From assembly GCA_021186555.1 (NCBI GenBank), contig JAJKFL010000042.1, positions 45,316,980-45,380,979 of the forward strand: DNA of 64,000 nt. Direction: 5' to 3'. Shown piece by piece: positions 43,856 through 54,757 of the stretch. Made by a program: the position numbers and the translations under genes. The notes under the pieces were generated by a model. That model made no database searches, was not told the DNA's origin, and worked only from the letters and a program-made list of their open reading frames with translations. Position 1 is the first letter of the stretch. Every line of letters begins with the position of its first letter. Source of the stretch: Reticulitermes speratus (lineage: Eukaryota > Arthropoda > Insecta > Blattodea > Rhinotermitidae).

Positions 43856-44600
43856 GTCTTGTGATAATATAGAGCTGAATATTTGTCATTAGCTCCAATT
43901 CAATACTGCGCTAATTAATGACAGACAAACCTGCGTAATCTAAAGGACAAGAGGAGGTAGTCCACCGCGGCAGAGATAACAAGGGTGGAAGTGTGCTGGC
44001 GACACGAGATGATGGCAGTTGGTCTAGATTATCATCAACAAAGATCCTTTCCTCTCTACCCGTTAATAGAGCTCCTTTCCTCTTGTCATCTGCTGGTTGA
44101 GTCTCATCACATTATATTGTCCTCAAACCTCGACGACACGCAGAATTCTCTTCCGCCACCCGTAAGACAAGCTCCTGTCCTCTTGTTCACGTCAGATGCA
44201 GAACCCGCACAACCACCTCAAATAAAGTACAACAGAATACAGCTGTTTGAAGATCCTTCTACCCTCATAGTATTTGTATAAAAGGGTATTTATCTTCCAG
44301 AATTAAGTGAACCTTGTTGAATAGAAGGCCATGCTGCCCAAGGGTGCGTGTGTTGTGTTGTGTGTGTGTGCTTTATGTTTTAGGGACAGGCCCTAGGTAC
44401 GTTCCATTATGCTTTTCATCCCTTTTCAGACAAATTGCCGAGTTGTGTGGTGCTTATAAAATACATGAGGCGTATCTGACACTTTATCTCTAATGCAGAG
44501 AGAGTGTGCAGCGTCTATGTGAGTAAGCAGAGAAGGTTTAATTAAAAAAAGGGCCCAAATAAACGTAAAGCAATGGGACAATTAAAACAGAACACCACCA
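43856..44600. other. unassigned sequence
   Basis: A 98-codon plus frame (43985-44281) has no recognised domain. It includes internal near-repeats (CTCCTTTCCTCTTGTC and CTCCTGTCCTCTTGTTC), so it is repeat-like, not genic. Confidence 0.4.
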
Positions 44601-44965
44601 ATTTACCTGGAAAGTTCTGAAATTTGGTGCTGGAGAAGAATGGAATCAGTTGGACCGATCGTGTGAGAAATGAAGAAGTATTACACAGAGTCAAGGAGGA
44701 GAGGAATATCGTACATACAATAAAAAGAAGAAAGGATAACTGGATTGGTCACATCTTGTGTAGAAACTGCCTTCTGAAACACGTAATTTAAGGAAAGATA
44801 GAAATGACGGGAAGACGAGGAAGAAGACGTAAGCAGCTACTGAATGACCTTAAGGAAACGAGAGGATACTGGAAATTGAAAGAGGAAGCACTAGATCGCA
44901 CCCTGTGGAGAACTCGCTTTGGAAGGGACTATGGACCTATCGTAAGACAGACTACGAAACGAATG
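44600..44965 (+). pseudogene. LINE family G C-terminal fragment
   Basis: Reads WCWRRMES, WTDRVRNEEVLHRVKEERN, IKRRKDNWIGHIL, then after a frame break MTGRRGRRRKQLLNDLKETR and LDRTLWRTRFGRDYGPIVRQ. Shorter than 46505 and broken. Confidence 0.85.
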
Positions 44966-45019
44966 AATGAATCACCAATGTGTATTATTTCAGAAAAACC
45001 TGATACATCTATCATCGCT

Positions 45020-45105
45020 GTAGATGTATCCTGAAGATGGAGGCAGCAGGCTTGTACGAAACGCTGGTATAGATGTACCAGACTACATGACGTCACATAC
45101 CACAA
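45020..45105 (+). other. hammerhead-like motif, degraded
   Basis: TCCTGAAGATGGAGGCAGC, then CGAAACGCTGGTATAG. The core order is kept. An upstream hairpin (ATACATCTA and TAGATGTAT) may be the old helix I region. Helix I does not close cleanly. Confidence 0.45.
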
Positions 45106-46080
45106 GGCAGTATTGTTGACAGTCGCTGCTATTAGAACCTCAAATATCGCACTGTCATGTCGTCATTGTAATTTGAAGAATCATACAGAATGCAAGGCAG
45201 TGTTGTATTTAACATTAATAGGTTGTTGTGAATTGCAATATAACCTTTGTTTTATAATGATTATATTTACAATAATAGATTAATATTGTTAACTGAAACA
45301 CATTTCTATTACTAAGTGACTGAGTGAGTCACATCTCCGCTCCCATGGTTACGATAAACTCAGTTCTCTGTGTACAAGCTGAGGCTGAAGAAATAGTTGA
45401 GGATTTAGCACGTAATACAACATAGAATTACCAGATGGCAGCACACCGGTGAATGAAATTAACGCTTGGCTTGTTGTAAAATTAAAGAATGGACAGTTAA
45501 AACAGGCCGTGGAGTATCGCGTGAATACTGTGGCGGCCCCTCACATGACGTCACGTGGCTAGTAATAACAATATTTATTATAATACTTATTTTGCAGTCG
45601 ACATCAACACACCGACAGTACAGTCACAGGGGTATCAAAACCTGCTTCGTACTTGGTATGTCCTGGGTTCATATCTCGGCTTGAATGCAGGCTATTACGA
45701 GAGATTTTTGTGGTTGTCCTCAGTCCCTCCTGGAAAATACCACGACAGGACCAAAATCAGGCCACGAATTCCTCTCATATTACTGCTGAACGGGATGGTA
45801 TAGCAGTGACTGTTGCAGACTTCTATTCAGGATATCCTTGGTTCGAATACAGATCGGGACATGTCTTTCTACTTCACGGGCACTATCACCAGACAATTAT
45901 ATGCAGTTATTTTGGAAGGAAAAGTTATAATACACGTCTATTTCCATACGATAGTCCTATAGGCCTATCGTACGTGTAACAACAACGTGCCCATCGTTTG
46001 ATATTTTGACACCTTGCGTCACTTGACGGTGCCCTATATCTCGAAAAGAAAGCGTCTCAGTACATATCTCGCGTAACACC
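45106..46080. other. unassigned sequence
   Basis: Overlapping plus frames (45466-45979) cover a stretch with GGGTTCATATCTCGGC, faintly B-box-like; possible old SINE at 45640-45860, not called. No gene recognised. Confidence 0.35.
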
Positions 46081-46162
46081 CTATACTTACAGTTTTTTTT
46101 TTAAATAAGGCATCACGTTATAGAGAGCTTGTACGCCAGTTTCTTTTCATTCTGTATACTAG

Positions 46163-46308
46163 GGTTGCACAAATCTGTGGCGAATAAATTTTGTAAGGTG
46201 GCACGAAATATTTGTGGGCCCTCAGTACGGAACTTACTTCATTTCCCCCCTTCTGGTGCCTAGACGTTTTGAAGTGTCTCCTAGATTTATTGAAAATTTG
46301 TGCAACTC
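46163..46308. mobile_element. small inverted-repeat MITE
   Basis: AGGGTTGCACAAAT and ATTTGTGCAACTCT form near-perfect inverted ends about 146 bp apart. The superfamily is not clear from the flanks. Confidence 0.55.
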
Positions 46309-46501
46309 TGCTTTACATACACATGCGAACATGCCCACAGTTAGGACAACTGAAAAATGAAAACAGTTTATACTAACCAAATATTGCGATATCTAGCGGG
46401 ATGTATTAGAACTGCGGAACAGACACGTTAATTTAGTGATGCATATAATGCGTAACAAAAAATAATACAAGCTCTATCATGAAATTGGCTATTTGTTCTC
46501 T

Positions 46502-46960
46502 CATTCATTCTGCAGTCTGTCTTACGACAGGTCCGTAGCCTCTTCCAAAGCGAGTTCTCCACAGGGTGCGATCTAGTGCTTCCTCTTTCAATTTCCAGTA
46601 ACTTTTCTTTTCCTTAAGGTCATCCAGTAGCTGCTTACGTCTTCTCCCTCGTCGTCCCGTCATTTCTATCCTTCCCTCTAACTTTCCTTCAATCACGTGT
46701 TTCAGAAGGCAGTTTCTACGCAAGATGTGACCAATCCAGTTAGCCTTTCTTCTTTTTATTGTATGTACGATATTCCTCTCCTCCTTCACTCTGTGTAATA
46801 CTTCTTCATTTCTCACACGATCGGTCCAACTGATCTTCTCCATTCTTCTCCAGCACCACATATCAAAACCTTCCAGATACTTCTGATCTACTTTCCCAAG
46901 TGTCCACGTTTCAGCACCACACAAAGCTATGCTCCAAATGTAGAACTTTAATTTGTTCTC
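46502..46960 (-). pseudogene. LINE family G C-terminal region, best copy
   Basis: One uninterrupted minus frame of 139 codons (46924 to 46505), starting in CGAETWTLGKVDQKYLEGFD, through SWTDRVRNEEVLHRVKEERN, IGHILRRNCLLKHVIEGKLE, TGRRGRRRKQLLDDLKEKKS and ending FGRGYGPVVRQTAE then stop. Homology continues upstream to about 46960 (KLKFYIWSIAL). No reverse-transcriptase domain is present, so it is a 5'-truncated insertion. The frame is intact but is not expected to be a functional gene. Confidence 0.88.
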
Positions 46961-47590
46961 TATAAGTATAAAAATGTAACCTCTCTACGTTATATATGGT
47001 TACTTACCATCGATTTTTTTTATAGGACAGTTGCGTTTGGTACCGACGTTTTCAGGTCACCAGTTCAATATTTGTATCTGATCTAGCGTGAATGTTTGTG
47101 AACACATTCTAGTTTATATAATGGAAGAAGTTCGCTTAGAATGTCTCTCTAAACCGCATATAAACCAGATTTTCTACAGTAAGGTGGTGGAAGAAAGCAA
47201 ATAAACCAAAAGAGAATCTTGGGTGAAGGAAACAGAAATAGATATAGGGTAGTCCAGTCGAGAAGGAAACGTAATTTATCCATGCTCGAGTTCTGTGATT
47301 AATGTGAAGAGATGTTGTAATAAGTTTGTTTTTATAGGAAGAGCGCGGCTGAAGTTTTATTAAAATCTGTTCGGAACGTTAGCAGACGAGTTGCAAATTC
47401 TGATTTAAAACATCACGACGAAAGGAGAACACACATAAAGAAGAATAAATCTCCAGTTTCCATCAAGAACACGAACACTCCCAAGTTCTTTCGTTTATAT
47501 GATCAATTCTACAATATTTCTATCAAACAATCTCTAATCAAGATCGATTATCACTACAGGCCCATAATTTTTATTTTGTTACTTCGAAAT
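46961..47590. other. unassigned; motif trace at 47040-47070
   Basis: ACCGACGTTTTCAGGTCACC at 47042 resembles the family D helix III/GAAAC region on the minus strand. No arms found. Confidence 0.35.
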
Positions 47591-47596
47591 GAAAGT

Positions 47597-47884
47597 AAAG
47601 GTTAAGGGGTAAAATTCACCCTATAACAGGCCACGAAGGTCCAGAGGGGGGTAGAAGTATAGCTGTACTCTTTCTTTAACCCTGGCACTAGATGAAGGTG
47701 GGTAGGGTCAACTATCCACAACCCGGCCGCTTTACCCCCAGGAAAGACACCCAGGTACCATTGAATAGAGGCTGGGTGGGCCCCAGGCCGGTCTGGACGG
47801 TGAGGAAAATTCCCCCCCACCGGGATTCGATCCCGACCGATCCAGCCCTAGCGAGTTGCTATACCGACTGAGCTATCGCGGCCC
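47597..47884 (-). mobile_element. SINE family B, full length, minus
   Basis: A 15-16 bp duplication with one mismatch (ACTTCGAAATGAAAGT at 47581, ACTTCGAAATGACAGT at 47885) fixes the ends. Head GCCGCGATAGCTCAGTCGG, B box region GGGATCGAATCCCGG, core and TTTACTTTC-type tail all present. Confidence 0.93.
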
Positions 47885-47999
47885 ACTTCGAAATGACAGT
47901 GGTAAAGTAAAAAAGAAATTACTCTAAGGAAAGGGGGAGCCAATGCCTCAAAAAAAATTCTGTGCTTATCTACCAAATTATACTCTGCCATATTTTCAC

Positions 48000-48115
48000 A
48001 GACACGGACAGGAACATTTCAGCAATTAGATCGAAAAACCTGCCCCTCTATCGAGGACATAACTCTGGTAATACATCCCGCAGTCTAGTCACTATAGTGA
48101 CTGAGCTTCCCTAGA
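48000..48115 (-). mobile_element. SINE B-like head fragment
   Basis: The minus-strand AAGCTCAGTCACTATAGTGAC and GACTGCGGGATGTATTACC resemble the B head; no body. Confidence 0.45.
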
Positions 48116-48983
48116 CAGGTTCTCAGAACATGTTCTCCACATTAAAAATATTTCACTCCGCTCTCATATCAGATAAAACAAACACTGCAAAGCTTTAATC
48201 AGATTATTTACTGGGCTAATTTTAATGTGATTTTTATTGGTGTGCAAAAAAAATATACTGGTAATTAGTAACATAACGAGATATGAACTAATACAGTTTG
48301 TTTGTAATGCGGTAAAACTCTTCATTTAATACGATCATATTCTGGGAACACGGAGTCAAAAAAGGCATAAGCCCTCACTAAGTACAGATTACTTCTGCAA
48401 TATTTAAAGCAATACCAATATCTCGCAACAAGAGAAGAGCACAGGACAATCACCTCTCTTCGTCAGAGAGAGAGAAAGTGGATACGAAGAGATTCAGGGT
48501 TGGTTGGTAAGTTGTTTCTGGCGAAACACGCCTCATGTTGATGTGGAAAGGAGCCTCTGCTATTGGTCTCGTCTTGATGTGTTGAAAGGGTCGAACCACG
48601 TTAAATAGGCAGCTTAATAAACCCTCTTGTCTGCTTCAAGCACGCGGGCCACTGAAGTACTTGCCTGTATAATTTTCGTACCATTATAACGCCGCTGACA
48701 TTGAGAAGGGAAGACACAGCACTTGGTACACCGATCACACGATTTCTTAGTTTGCCGAACAGCCGGTTAAAGCGTGCTATTCCCAGGCCATTCATTGTTA
48801 ACTCCAAAGGGAATTCTATGCTACAAGCAGCACGCAGGAAGGTGGAGAGACATTTTGGTTATAAGCGCTTTCGCAAAACAGGTGGCAAAATGTGACTAAA
48901 TTCTTAATATTACTCATTCCGTACATTTTATCTCTATACTTTATTCTATATTCTATAATCATATTATACAAGCAAGTTTTCTG
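48116..48983. other. unassigned sequence
   Basis: Minus frame 48601-48807 and plus frame 48701-48895 overlap on opposite strands; neither shows a known motif. Confidence 0.35.
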
Positions 48984-49032
48984 ACACCCCTGAGGATGGC
49001 TTCATGAAGAAGCCGAAACATATGTAGGGTGT
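48984..49032 (+). ncRNA. hammerhead ribozyme-like motif, most complete
   Basis: ACACCC (helix I), CUGAGGA, bulged U, GGCUUC-AUGAA-GAAGCC (helix II, 6 bp), GAA, ACA-UA-UGU (helix III), A (position 17), GGGUGU (helix I return, all 6 bp paired). Layout fits the minimal type I hammerheads described for Penelope-like retroelements (established knowledge). The extra U after A9 is unusual. It lies 94 bp upstream of the large inverted-repeat element. Cleavage would fall after the A at 49026. Confidence 0.72.
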
Positions 49033-49172
49033 TTACTAAAATATTTTAAGGAACCATATCGTGTTTTTTAAAATAAATAGTGCATTCAGTTGGTGACTTA
49101 ACAATAATTTTGACTCTATATGTATAGTCCGACAAATGTACAATTTAACCACATTAATTGTGTAATTTCACT

Positions 49173-49217
49173 GTCCTACGTGTTTCGAACCCTTAATTTG
49201 GGTTCATCTTCAGGGAC
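49173..49217 (-). ncRNA. hammerhead ribozyme-like motif, left arm
   Basis: Minus strand: GUCC, CUGAAGA, bulged U, GAACCC-AAAUUAA-GGGUUC, GAA, AC-AC-GU, A, GGAC. All three helices close and the core bases are intact apart from the bulged U. Confidence 0.68.
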
Positions 49218-49303
49218 TTATTATCTCAAATCACACACTATTACACCAACTGGTACAATTGTTTACATAGTAAAACAGTGCAAATAATAATATAATAATA
49301 ACC

Positions 49304-49681
49304 ATGGCTCAACAGCCCTATATGGGCTCGGGCCTCCTCTTTCCGAGGTTACTAAGTCGTGCGCATTCGTGGCAGTTGGTGACTGGCCAACTGGCCGCGC
49401 TACTGTTCTATCGATCCTGATGTGTCCGCCGGAGCCATCTGGCAGGCAGTCAGGAGACTTGGGTGAGAAATGGAGGCTTTGAATTTAGCTTACGAAACAT
49501 TTCTATTCATGCCCGTAAGGTTCTTTTACATGCCGTAAATCTACGATATGGGACCGACGGCTTTACTTCTCCTCCTTCCGGATTTTTATCACCCTTAAAA
49601 ATCCATCGACCTCGGTCGGGATCGAACCCGCGAACCTTGGGTCCAGTGGCGAGCACGCTAACCACTAGTCCACCGAGGGAC
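49304..49681 (-). mobile_element. SINE family E, full length
   Basis: On the minus strand it begins GTCCCTCGGTGGACTAGTGG (A box), B box GCGGGTTCGATCCCG, then body with GCCAGATGGCTCCGGC and CCTCGGAAAGAGGAGG, ending GGGCTGTTGAGCCATGG and an (ATT)n tail. It lies in the spacer of the inverted-repeat element. The 93-codon plus frame over it is spurious. Confidence 0.88.
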
Positions 49682-49960
49682 AATGTGTTAATAAAGAATA
49701 GAAGTGATAATTGTGTTGTTTTGATATACATGTTTAAATGTTAAGTTGATAATCCTGCTGTGTTGAGATACATGTAATCGAAGTTGTTGCCTTGTGTAAA
49801 CAGTTTAAAACATTTTCAACCAAATATAAGACTCAACCAACAACTACAATTTTCACCTTTAGTTTTAAAAAGTTTATATGCACAACTGTAAAGAATTCAT
49901 GTTTTACTATGCAAACAACTGTACCAATTGGCGTAAATAGTGTGTGATTTGAGATAATAC

Positions 49961-50005
49961 GTCCCTGAAGATGAACCCAAATTAAGGGTTCGAAACATGT
50001 AGGAC
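49961..50005 (+). ncRNA. hammerhead ribozyme-like motif, right arm
   Basis: GUCC (49961-49964), CUGAAGA, bulged U, GAACCC-AAAUUAA-GGGUUC, GAA, AC-AU-GU, A (50001), GGAC. Mirror of the left-arm copy with one change in the helix III loop. Confidence 0.7.
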
Positions 50006-50269
50006 AGTGAAATTACACAATTAATGTGATTAAATTGTACATTTGTCGGACTTTAAATATATGACTAAAATCCAATATTATACAAGATATAACGCGTTCC
50101 TGAACGATGGTCGCAAAGCGAATCGTCGTAAATCGAACCCTTACTGCCCATAGGCGCAACATTATAGATATGAATTTCGTTCCCGGTGACCCATTCCATA
50201 CCATTTGAACACTGATAACAAAATAAATGAACAAAACATAAAACACGTATGTATATGATTTTACAAATA

Positions 50270-50452
50270 CAGTTGGACTCGGTTATAACGTCATGAAAAG
50301 ACTGAATATTTGTGTCGTTATAAATGAGTGTTGTTATAACCGAGTAGTATAATGTTATGGTTAACAGTGAGGAATTAATTGGTACCATAGGACATGTGAC
50401 GTTATAGATGAGACATCGCATAAACCGATGTCGTTATAACCGGGTTCGACTG
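50270..50452. mobile_element. Tigger/pogo-like MITE, copy 3
   Basis: 183 bp, ends CAGTTGGACTCGGTTATAAC and ACCGGGTTCGACTG with TA on both sides. Over 85 percent similar by eye to copies 1 and 2. Confidence 0.9.
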
Positions 50453-52718
50453 TATTTACTGAGTAAAAACAATGACTGTTAAATGTCGTTGGGGTTTAAA
50501 TTCCATCTATTGCCCAGGATATAGGGGGTTTAAATTTATAGTACCCTTAAATACATCCACGTCCATCCAGTGCACGGAGGCCGGCATGACGTAAGGCATT
50601 AAAAGGTCCGTGCAGTGCACCGATGCGGGCATTGAAGTGTTAGAAAAAAAAAAGAACAGCATATAAAATGCATTTAAAAATTCTTAAACACGTATCACAA
50701 TGATTACATTCACGAAGATGTGTTTCTTCAGCCCTTCTGGGACGGTGTTTTAGTGACGAAATTCTGATGGGTAATTCGTCGGGTAATCTAAGTCATCAAG
50801 ATTTAAACTTATTACATGTGTAGGGAGAGGACTAGATCAGGGAGACTCAGTTGAGACTTGGAAACACTTGTTTGAAACCCAGTTGAAAACTTTTTTTGGG
50901 GGGGGGGGGGAGGGTTTGTTTGTACCCAACGGAAATACGCGTTTTCGTCGATATTTCGGGGGGACCTTTTTTTACTATTATAAAATGTCACCAAAGCGGG
51001 GGGGGGGGTTGCAAGTCGAAGAATCGTAAGGTAGAGATCTGTTGTATTTGTCTCGCCACTGTCTGTCCATCTGCATGGAACAGCGAGACTACCATCAGAC
51101 AGATTTTTGATAAATTTAATATGTAGGATTTTACTAAAATCTCTCAATTTTGGTTAAAATCGGACAAAAATAACAGACGTGAAGACCTGCGTAAATTGAT
51201 GGCGATATCTTGCTGTGATTTGTCTTTGTAACTGACACAGACTGTTCTCCTTAAGGTACATGCTGAGGCCGAAGAAAGAGTTTACGAACCAAACATACAA
51301 ATGGAGAACGATCGATTGTAAATCTCCACGTTACGATACCACTCCGTTTACGAGGTATCGATTATGATCGACAGTAAATCTGTCGCTAACTTTCGGAGAA
51401 ATTTACAGCACGAGTTGCGTAAAACGCGGAAAGCCAAATTTGAAATACTTTAATTCTGAATGTTTTTCTTGAAGTTACTCATGAATTTAAAATCTACAAG
51501 CAGTAACAAGGCTAACATGCCAGCAGTGTTTGTATCCGATGCCGTTAACAATACGTTTCTTGGCTAATTAGATATTGATTAGTGACTTTTAAGACAACCG
51601 AAGAAATTTATAAGAAAATAACCGTGAAAAATGTCGTGTACTATTTCATCAACTAAATTTTTTGGTTGAAATCTGGCGGTCTCATGGCGAAGGGTTGGTA
51701 TACCCCTGTTTTGTAAACATCTGAAGGTACATAAATATCAGTAGGTGCGTACGGAATACTGTCGTACCACGTGAACACACGCACACATACACAAAGTGAT
51801 GGCATGAATTAGATAAGCACTCTAGCATTCAAAAGACTCAAACACAAGTAAGAGCAGTAATGGACAGACTTTACGTTTTAGAATAAAGCCCATCTGCCCC
51901 CCAAAACCAATGAAATGGAAAAACAGCACTGTGATATCCCCGTCAACAAACCCCAAACATTGAGCCATATTGCTGCTGCTTCGCTGCTTCGAAAAGAGCC
52001 CTAAATTTTATCTAGAAAACTGATTCATCTTCAAAAGAATTTTCAATCGGATACCAATCCTTAGGTCTAGCTTTATAATACATTGGATTTGAACCAATTA
52101 ATGAAACAAATATTTTGTATTTGACTAGCCAAGAATAAAATAAATTGAAAGTTGTGTCTATTTGTTGAAACTACAGTTACTGGAAAGCGCGCGTGTTTGC
52201 GTTACAGCTTCCAGCTATGAGAAAAAAAAGTGAAAGCGTATATACACGAATATATATTGGGTATATTCGAAAGTGATTCGATAATTGTTAACATTACCTA
52301 CGGGCAGAAATTAGACGAGTATTGAGTATGGAAACGTCATGGAGGAAAAACTATTCGATCGGTTGATAGAACCGGGTGTTAAAAAGTAATATGAACCTTG
52401 TAAAATGTACAGAAAGAGTCAGGAAAATATAAACAAATTTTATTAATTATGTTTATTTCGCAATTAAAGATAGCTTTGAATTAAGTTGGCTTACGTGCTG
52501 TAGGTCTTAGAAAGGGTTGGGGGGAGAGGTAGTTTAGGATACGTTAAGTTACGTTACGTTATGTTGTAGACGAATGGACGACTAGTTTTAGAGAAAGACT
52601 AGCGAAGATGGCAGACGAATGAATATGGACAGTTGGAAAAAATATACTTATTCAGGAAACCGAAGTATTCAGGGGGGGGGGGGACCTGTACCAGTGCCAA
52701 TATTTTCAACGTAAATTT
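50453..52718. other. unassigned sequence, longest unexplained stretch
   Basis: Homopolymer runs at 50898-50912, 51000-51008 and 52673-52682. No convincing coding frame, transposon end or tandem repeat recognised. Several parts are A/T-rich and may be old repeats too diverged to see by eye. Confidence 0.4.
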
Positions 52719-52830
52719 TAAGCGGACGGGCCGAGAATCGAACCCGGGACTCCATAGTCAGAACCTGGTGGCATAGTCTCGTTAACGGACAAATAACATA
52801 GCACATGTCCACCACCGAAGTTTAGCTTGG
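52719..52830 (-). other. tRNA-like B-box remnant
   Basis: The minus strand has GTCCCGGGTTCGATTCTCGG, a B-box-like sequence, but no A box or clover-leaf partner. Possibly an old SINE head. Confidence 0.3.
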
Positions 52831-52904
52831 CGTCGGCGTCACTTTTTCGTGGTGGCGAAATAATTCCTTCATTCAGAGCATGCGTCTTGTAAGAAGTCAT
52901 CCTG

Positions 52905-54075
52905 TCTTGCTTTGTGTCCAAACGTCGTTGTACTGGAGTTGTCTTCCTTCGTGTCCAAACGTCGTTGTACTGCAGTTGTCTTCCTTCGTGTCCAAACGTC
53001 GTTGTACTGGAGTTGTCTTCCTTCGTGTCCAAACGTCGTTGTACTGAGTTGTCTTCCTTCGTGTCCAAACGTCGTTGTACTGGAGTTGTCTTCCTTCGTG
53101 TCCAAACGTCGTTGTACTGGAGTTAGTCTTCCTTCGTGTCCAAACGTCGTACTGGAGTTGTCTTCCTTCGTGTCCAAACGTCGTTGTACTGGAGTTGTCT
53201 TCCTTCGTGTCCAAACGTTGTACTGGATTTGTCTTCCCTTTCGTGTCCAAACGTCGTTGTACTGGAGTTGTCTTCCTTCGTGTCCAAAACGTCGTTGTAC
53301 TGGATTGTCTTCTTCGTGTCCAAACGTCGTTATACTGGAGTTGTCTTCGTGTCCAAACGTCGTTGTACTGGAGTTGTCTTCCTTCGTGTCCAAACGTCGT
53401 TGTACTGGAGTTTTCTTTCGTGTCCAAACGTCGTACTGGAGTTGTCTTCCTTCGTGTCCAAACGTCGTTGTACTGGAGTTGTCTTTCTTCGTGTCGAAAC
53501 GTCGTACTGGAGTTGTCTTCCTTCGTGTCGAAACGTCGTTTACTGGAGTTGTCTTCCTTTGTGTCCAAACGTCGTTGTACTGGAGTTGTCTTCCTTCGTG
53601 TCCAAACGTCGTTATACTGGGAGTTGTTGTACTTCCTTCGTGTCGAAACGTCGTTGTACTGGAGTTTGTCTTCCTTCGTGTCAAAGTCGGAAACGTTCGT
53701 CTCTGTGTCACTGGATTGTTGTCTTCCTTCGTGTCCAAACGTCGTTGTACTGGAGTTGTCTTCCTTCGTGTCCAAATGTCGTTGTACTGGAGTTGTCTTC
53801 CTTCGTGTCCAAACGTCGTTATACTGGAGTTGTCTTCCTTCGTGTCCAAATGTCGTTGTACTGGAGTTGTCTTCCTTCGTGTCCAAACGTCGTTGTACTG
53901 GAGTAGTCTTCCTTCGTGTCCAAACGTCGTACTGGAGTTGTCTTCCTTCGTGTCCAAACGTCGTTGTACTGGAGTTGTCTTCCTTCGTGTCGAAACGTCG
54001 TACTGGAGTTGTCTTCCTTCGTGTCGAAACGTCGTTGTACTGGAGTTGTCTTCCTTTGTGTCCATTGGCTCCTGT
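52905..54075 (+). repeat. 37-bp tandem array, open in every frame
   Basis: About 31 units of 37 bp (GTCTTCCTTCGTGTCCAAAC then GTCGTTGTACTGGAGTT). 37 is not a multiple of three, so successive units are read in shifting frames, yet no frame of the unit contains a stop on either strand. This creates open frames of up to 430 codons (minus, 52869-54161) and 417 codons (plus, 52912-54165). They are artefacts: neither has a domain and both are full-array translations. About six units read CGAAACGT in place of CCAAACGT. Confidence 0.96.
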
Positions 54076-54480
54076 ACTGTCGCCCGGAACATATCACAAG
54101 ACGAATTACAATGTAGGCGTTGCTGTAGTGTAGAAGAAATACTTCCAAATTGCAATTGCAAATGACGTCTATATTTTCATTATACGTCGAAGTTTTTACA
54201 ATGTAATTAATTTTACGAGAGTTTACTGGCTCATAATTCTTCACCGACGGCCAGAAAGAAGTAGGCCAACCAGGGTAAAGATGAGAGACTAACACGAAAA
54301 AAAAAAGATGGCACAAGCCTGGCTGGCTTTCACCCTACTGTAGCTGATCACGATGGCAACTCATCCACACTGATAACGTGTTGTGGAATGAAATGAGAAA
54401 TTCACAACTGATAATTTCAGCACTTAAAGGTTAATACAACTTCTCATATTTCAAGCGATGTGTGTTCAGTTGTAGTGTTT
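54076..54480. other. unassigned sequence
   Basis: Nothing recognised. Confidence 0.35.
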
Positions 54481-54560
54481 CGAGTGTGACACCGTGTATC
54501 TTGACCAATATCAGCGTTTCGGATGACAATGCCTTCATCTTCGGTAACGATCTGAAGTAA
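54480..54560 (-). other. hammerhead-like motif, degraded
   Basis: Minus strand: CCGAAGATGAAGGCATTG, TCATCCGAAACGCTGATA. Helix II is partial and the first core base is changed. Confidence 0.4.
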
Positions 54561-54757
54561 GCCATCCTCTTGTTAAACACTCGAACCATGTTGCCAAATA
54601 CACATCTGAATAACCTTAATTCAGTCTTGCCCACTGAGATACATCAAGTCGTGTGGAGAAACGAAATAGGAGTTATTATATGACAAATGGCTGCCCCTTA
54701 ACTGAACAGTCTTGACTTGGCATGAGTTGCGACTCAACCTGCAACAAATGCATATCT

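Larger units (their letters stand above)
49126..50052. mobile_element. inverted-repeat element with hammerhead-like motifs in both arms
   Basis: Arms 49126-49276 and 49901-50052 are about 150 bp and differ at only a few positions. Each arm carries a complete hammerhead layout, in opposite orientation. The spacer contains SINE E. No coding sequence is present. Penelope-like elements often have inverted terminal copies, so a non-autonomous Penelope-type origin is a reasonable inference. Confidence 0.8.

Noticed and set aside
43985-44281. 98-codon frame
   Set aside because: No known motif and internal near-repeats of CTCCTNTCCTCTTG; no supporting neighbours.
45640-45860. Possible additional SINE around GGGTTCATATCTCGGC
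   Set aside because: B-box similarity only; no A box, second copy or target duplication found.
46505-46924. 139-codon host gene
   Set aside because: Decayed copies at 24815 and 44600 and the basic GHILRRNCLLKHV-type tail show it is a LINE C-terminus.
52869-54161. 430-codon and 417-codon open frames on opposite strands
   Set aside because: Both are translations of the 37-bp array. They change frame register with each unit, show no domain, and exist on both strands over the same bases.
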